This document shows positions 62,883 to 64,000 of a stretch of DNA of 64,000 nt, piece after piece; within the stretch, counting starts at the first letter, position 1, and each line of letters begins with the position of its first letter. The stretch comes from Burkholderiales bacterium (GTDB lineage Bacteria > Pseudomonadota > Gammaproteobacteria > Burkholderiales > Usitatibacteraceae): the NCBI GenBank assembly GCA_025359985.1, contig JANYDB010000068.1, positions 1-64,000 of the forward strand, written 5' to 3'. The position numbers and the translations under genes are program-made. The notes beneath the pieces were generated by a model. That model was not told the DNA's origin and ran no database searches. It was given only the letters and a program-made list of their open reading frames with translations.

Positions 62883-63359
62883 TTACTTTTGCTTATTTTT
62901 ATCCTGGCCAATCGCTTCAACTTTCATGCGGATCAATTTTTTGTCGGTGCCTTCAAAGGTGAGTGTCATGGGTACTCTGTCTCCGTTCTTGATAGGTTTC
63001 TTCACTTGCATTAGCATGACATGTAGACCACCCGGTTTAAGCTCAACCATTTTATGTGCCGGTACATCAACGCCATCAACCGCGTTCATTTCCATCACGT
63101 CACCGTTCATTTGCATATTGTGGATTTCAACCATGTTGGCTGCGGCGGTCTCGACTTTGATCAACTTGATGTTTTGGTTTGACTGGATTTGCATATAGGC
63201 TGCCGAAACGGCGCTACCGGGTATGCTTGTTTTGGCCCATACATGGGAAACAATAATGGGTGATGGTAGCGACGGTTTTTCAGCAAACGTGATGCTGGCG
63301 AAACCGCACAGCGCTACGCACGTAATCAGAGAGACCGTAATAGATTTTTTTTTCATCAT
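62883..63359 (-). CDS. Periplasmic copper chaperone PCu(A)C
   Basis: MVEIHNMQMNGDVMEMNAVDGVDVPAHKMVELKPGGLHVMLMQVKKPIKNGDRVPMTLTFE (HxnMx20HxM layout). Confidence 0.92.
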   Translation of the reverse strand: MMKKKSITVSLITCVALCGFASITFAEKPSLPSPIIVSHVWAKTSIPGSAVSAAYMQIQSNQNIKLIKVETAAANMVEIHNMQMNGDVMEMNAVDGVDVPAHKMVELKPGGLHVMLMQVKKPIKNGDRVPMTLTFEGTDKKLIRMKVEAIGQDKNKQK

Positions 63360-63376
63360 AAAGCTAAGCCCATTTT

Positions 63377-64000
63377 TTAAAGTAAAGAATTGATGTGCAA
63401 ATACGCGGCTGCCGCAATCGGGGGCGCAAGTATATTTTCAGACGCCAGTATGCAGGGAATGGTTCCCAGCCAGGGTGCAGACAGCATTGATTGCAGCGTC
63501 GCAATATTTCCATCCAGTCTGTGCATCGGCGTTGCCGAAACCACATTTGCCACCCAGCCTGCTAGCCGATAGCCGCGCGTGCGAATGGCTTCTGCCGTGA
63601 GCAAGGCATGATTCAGGCAGCCCAGCCGCATGCCAACCACCAGAATCACCTCCAAACTAAGTAATGCCGGTATATCTGCCATGGAATGCGTGGCATTGAG
63701 TGGGACCAAAAAGCCGCCTGCGCCTTCGACCAATACGCATTCACTTTGTGCGGCAAGCCTGTCGAACGCGGCGCGAATTACCTGGGCATCCATCACAATA
63801 TTTTCATGCGTGGCGGCCAGATGGGGCGCAATCGCTTCACGCAGGCAATAGGGGTTGACGTCGCGTGATTCAAACCGATTTTGGGTAATCGCCTGCAGAG
63901 CAGCAACATCATCGTTGACAGCGTGGCCATCGATATCTATGGTTCCCGCGGCGACCGGTTTCATCGGCGCAACCTTGAGCCCACGCGCTTGCAACACATG
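63377..64000 (-). CDS. bioD: Dethiobiotin synthase, 5' end beyond window
   Basis: LKVAPMKPVAAGTIDIDGHAVNDDVAAL...CVLVEGAGGFLVPLNATHSMADIPALL; N-terminal P-loop lies past position 64000. Confidence 0.92.
   Translation of the reverse strand, partial: HVLQARGLKVAPMKPVAAGTIDIDGHAVNDDVAALQAITQNRFESRDVNPYCLREAIAPHLAATHENIVMDAQVIRAAFDRLAAQSECVLVEGAGGFLVPLNATHSMADIPALLSLEVILVVGMRLGCLNHALLTAEAIRTRGYRLAGWVANVVSATPMHRLDGNIATLQSMLSAPWLGTIPCILASENILAPPIAAAAYLHINSLL

Overview
The window is mostly conserved chromosomal backbone, apparently from a betaproteobacterium (inferred from gene content and order). It holds a complete dcw cell-division/peptidoglycan cluster (mraZ-rsmH-ftsL-ftsI-murE-murF-mraY-murD-ftsW-murG-murC-murB-ddl-ftsQ-ftsA-ftsZ-lpxC, ~27.9-47.5 kb) preceded by rnpB, and then secA, argJ and a Nudix-ThiE fusion gene. 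There is also a membrane-lipid operon (ferritin-like / FAD amine oxidase / DUF1365 / Cfa / chalcone-isomerase-like / MFS / DUF3833 / SDR) and housekeeping genes (prfC, yaeQ, rfaE2, yraN, lpoA-like, rsmI, nhaA, pyrC, hsp20, bioD). Two stretches look accessory. (1) 1-5.6 kb has a large ABC/AAA_13-type ATPase with a CxxC zinc-hook-like motif and a C-terminal Rx5H (HEPN-like) motif, which makes it a candidate RloC-like anticodon nuclease. It is bracketed by perfect 20-bp inverted copies of a GGAGTCTGACCCC motif. The same motif flanks an adjacent REP-associated (RAYT) transposase and marks the breakpoint of a truncated serC. (2) 56.65-58.85 kb is a decaying insert with an in-frame TGA, a PsiF-like gene and a frameshifted YkuD gene; it is bounded by a duplicated 3' end of the Nudix-ThiE gene. 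I also see a dispersed ~65-bp palindromic repeat family with at least eight copies, two of them inside coding sequence. All calls are by reading the sequence; no searches were run.
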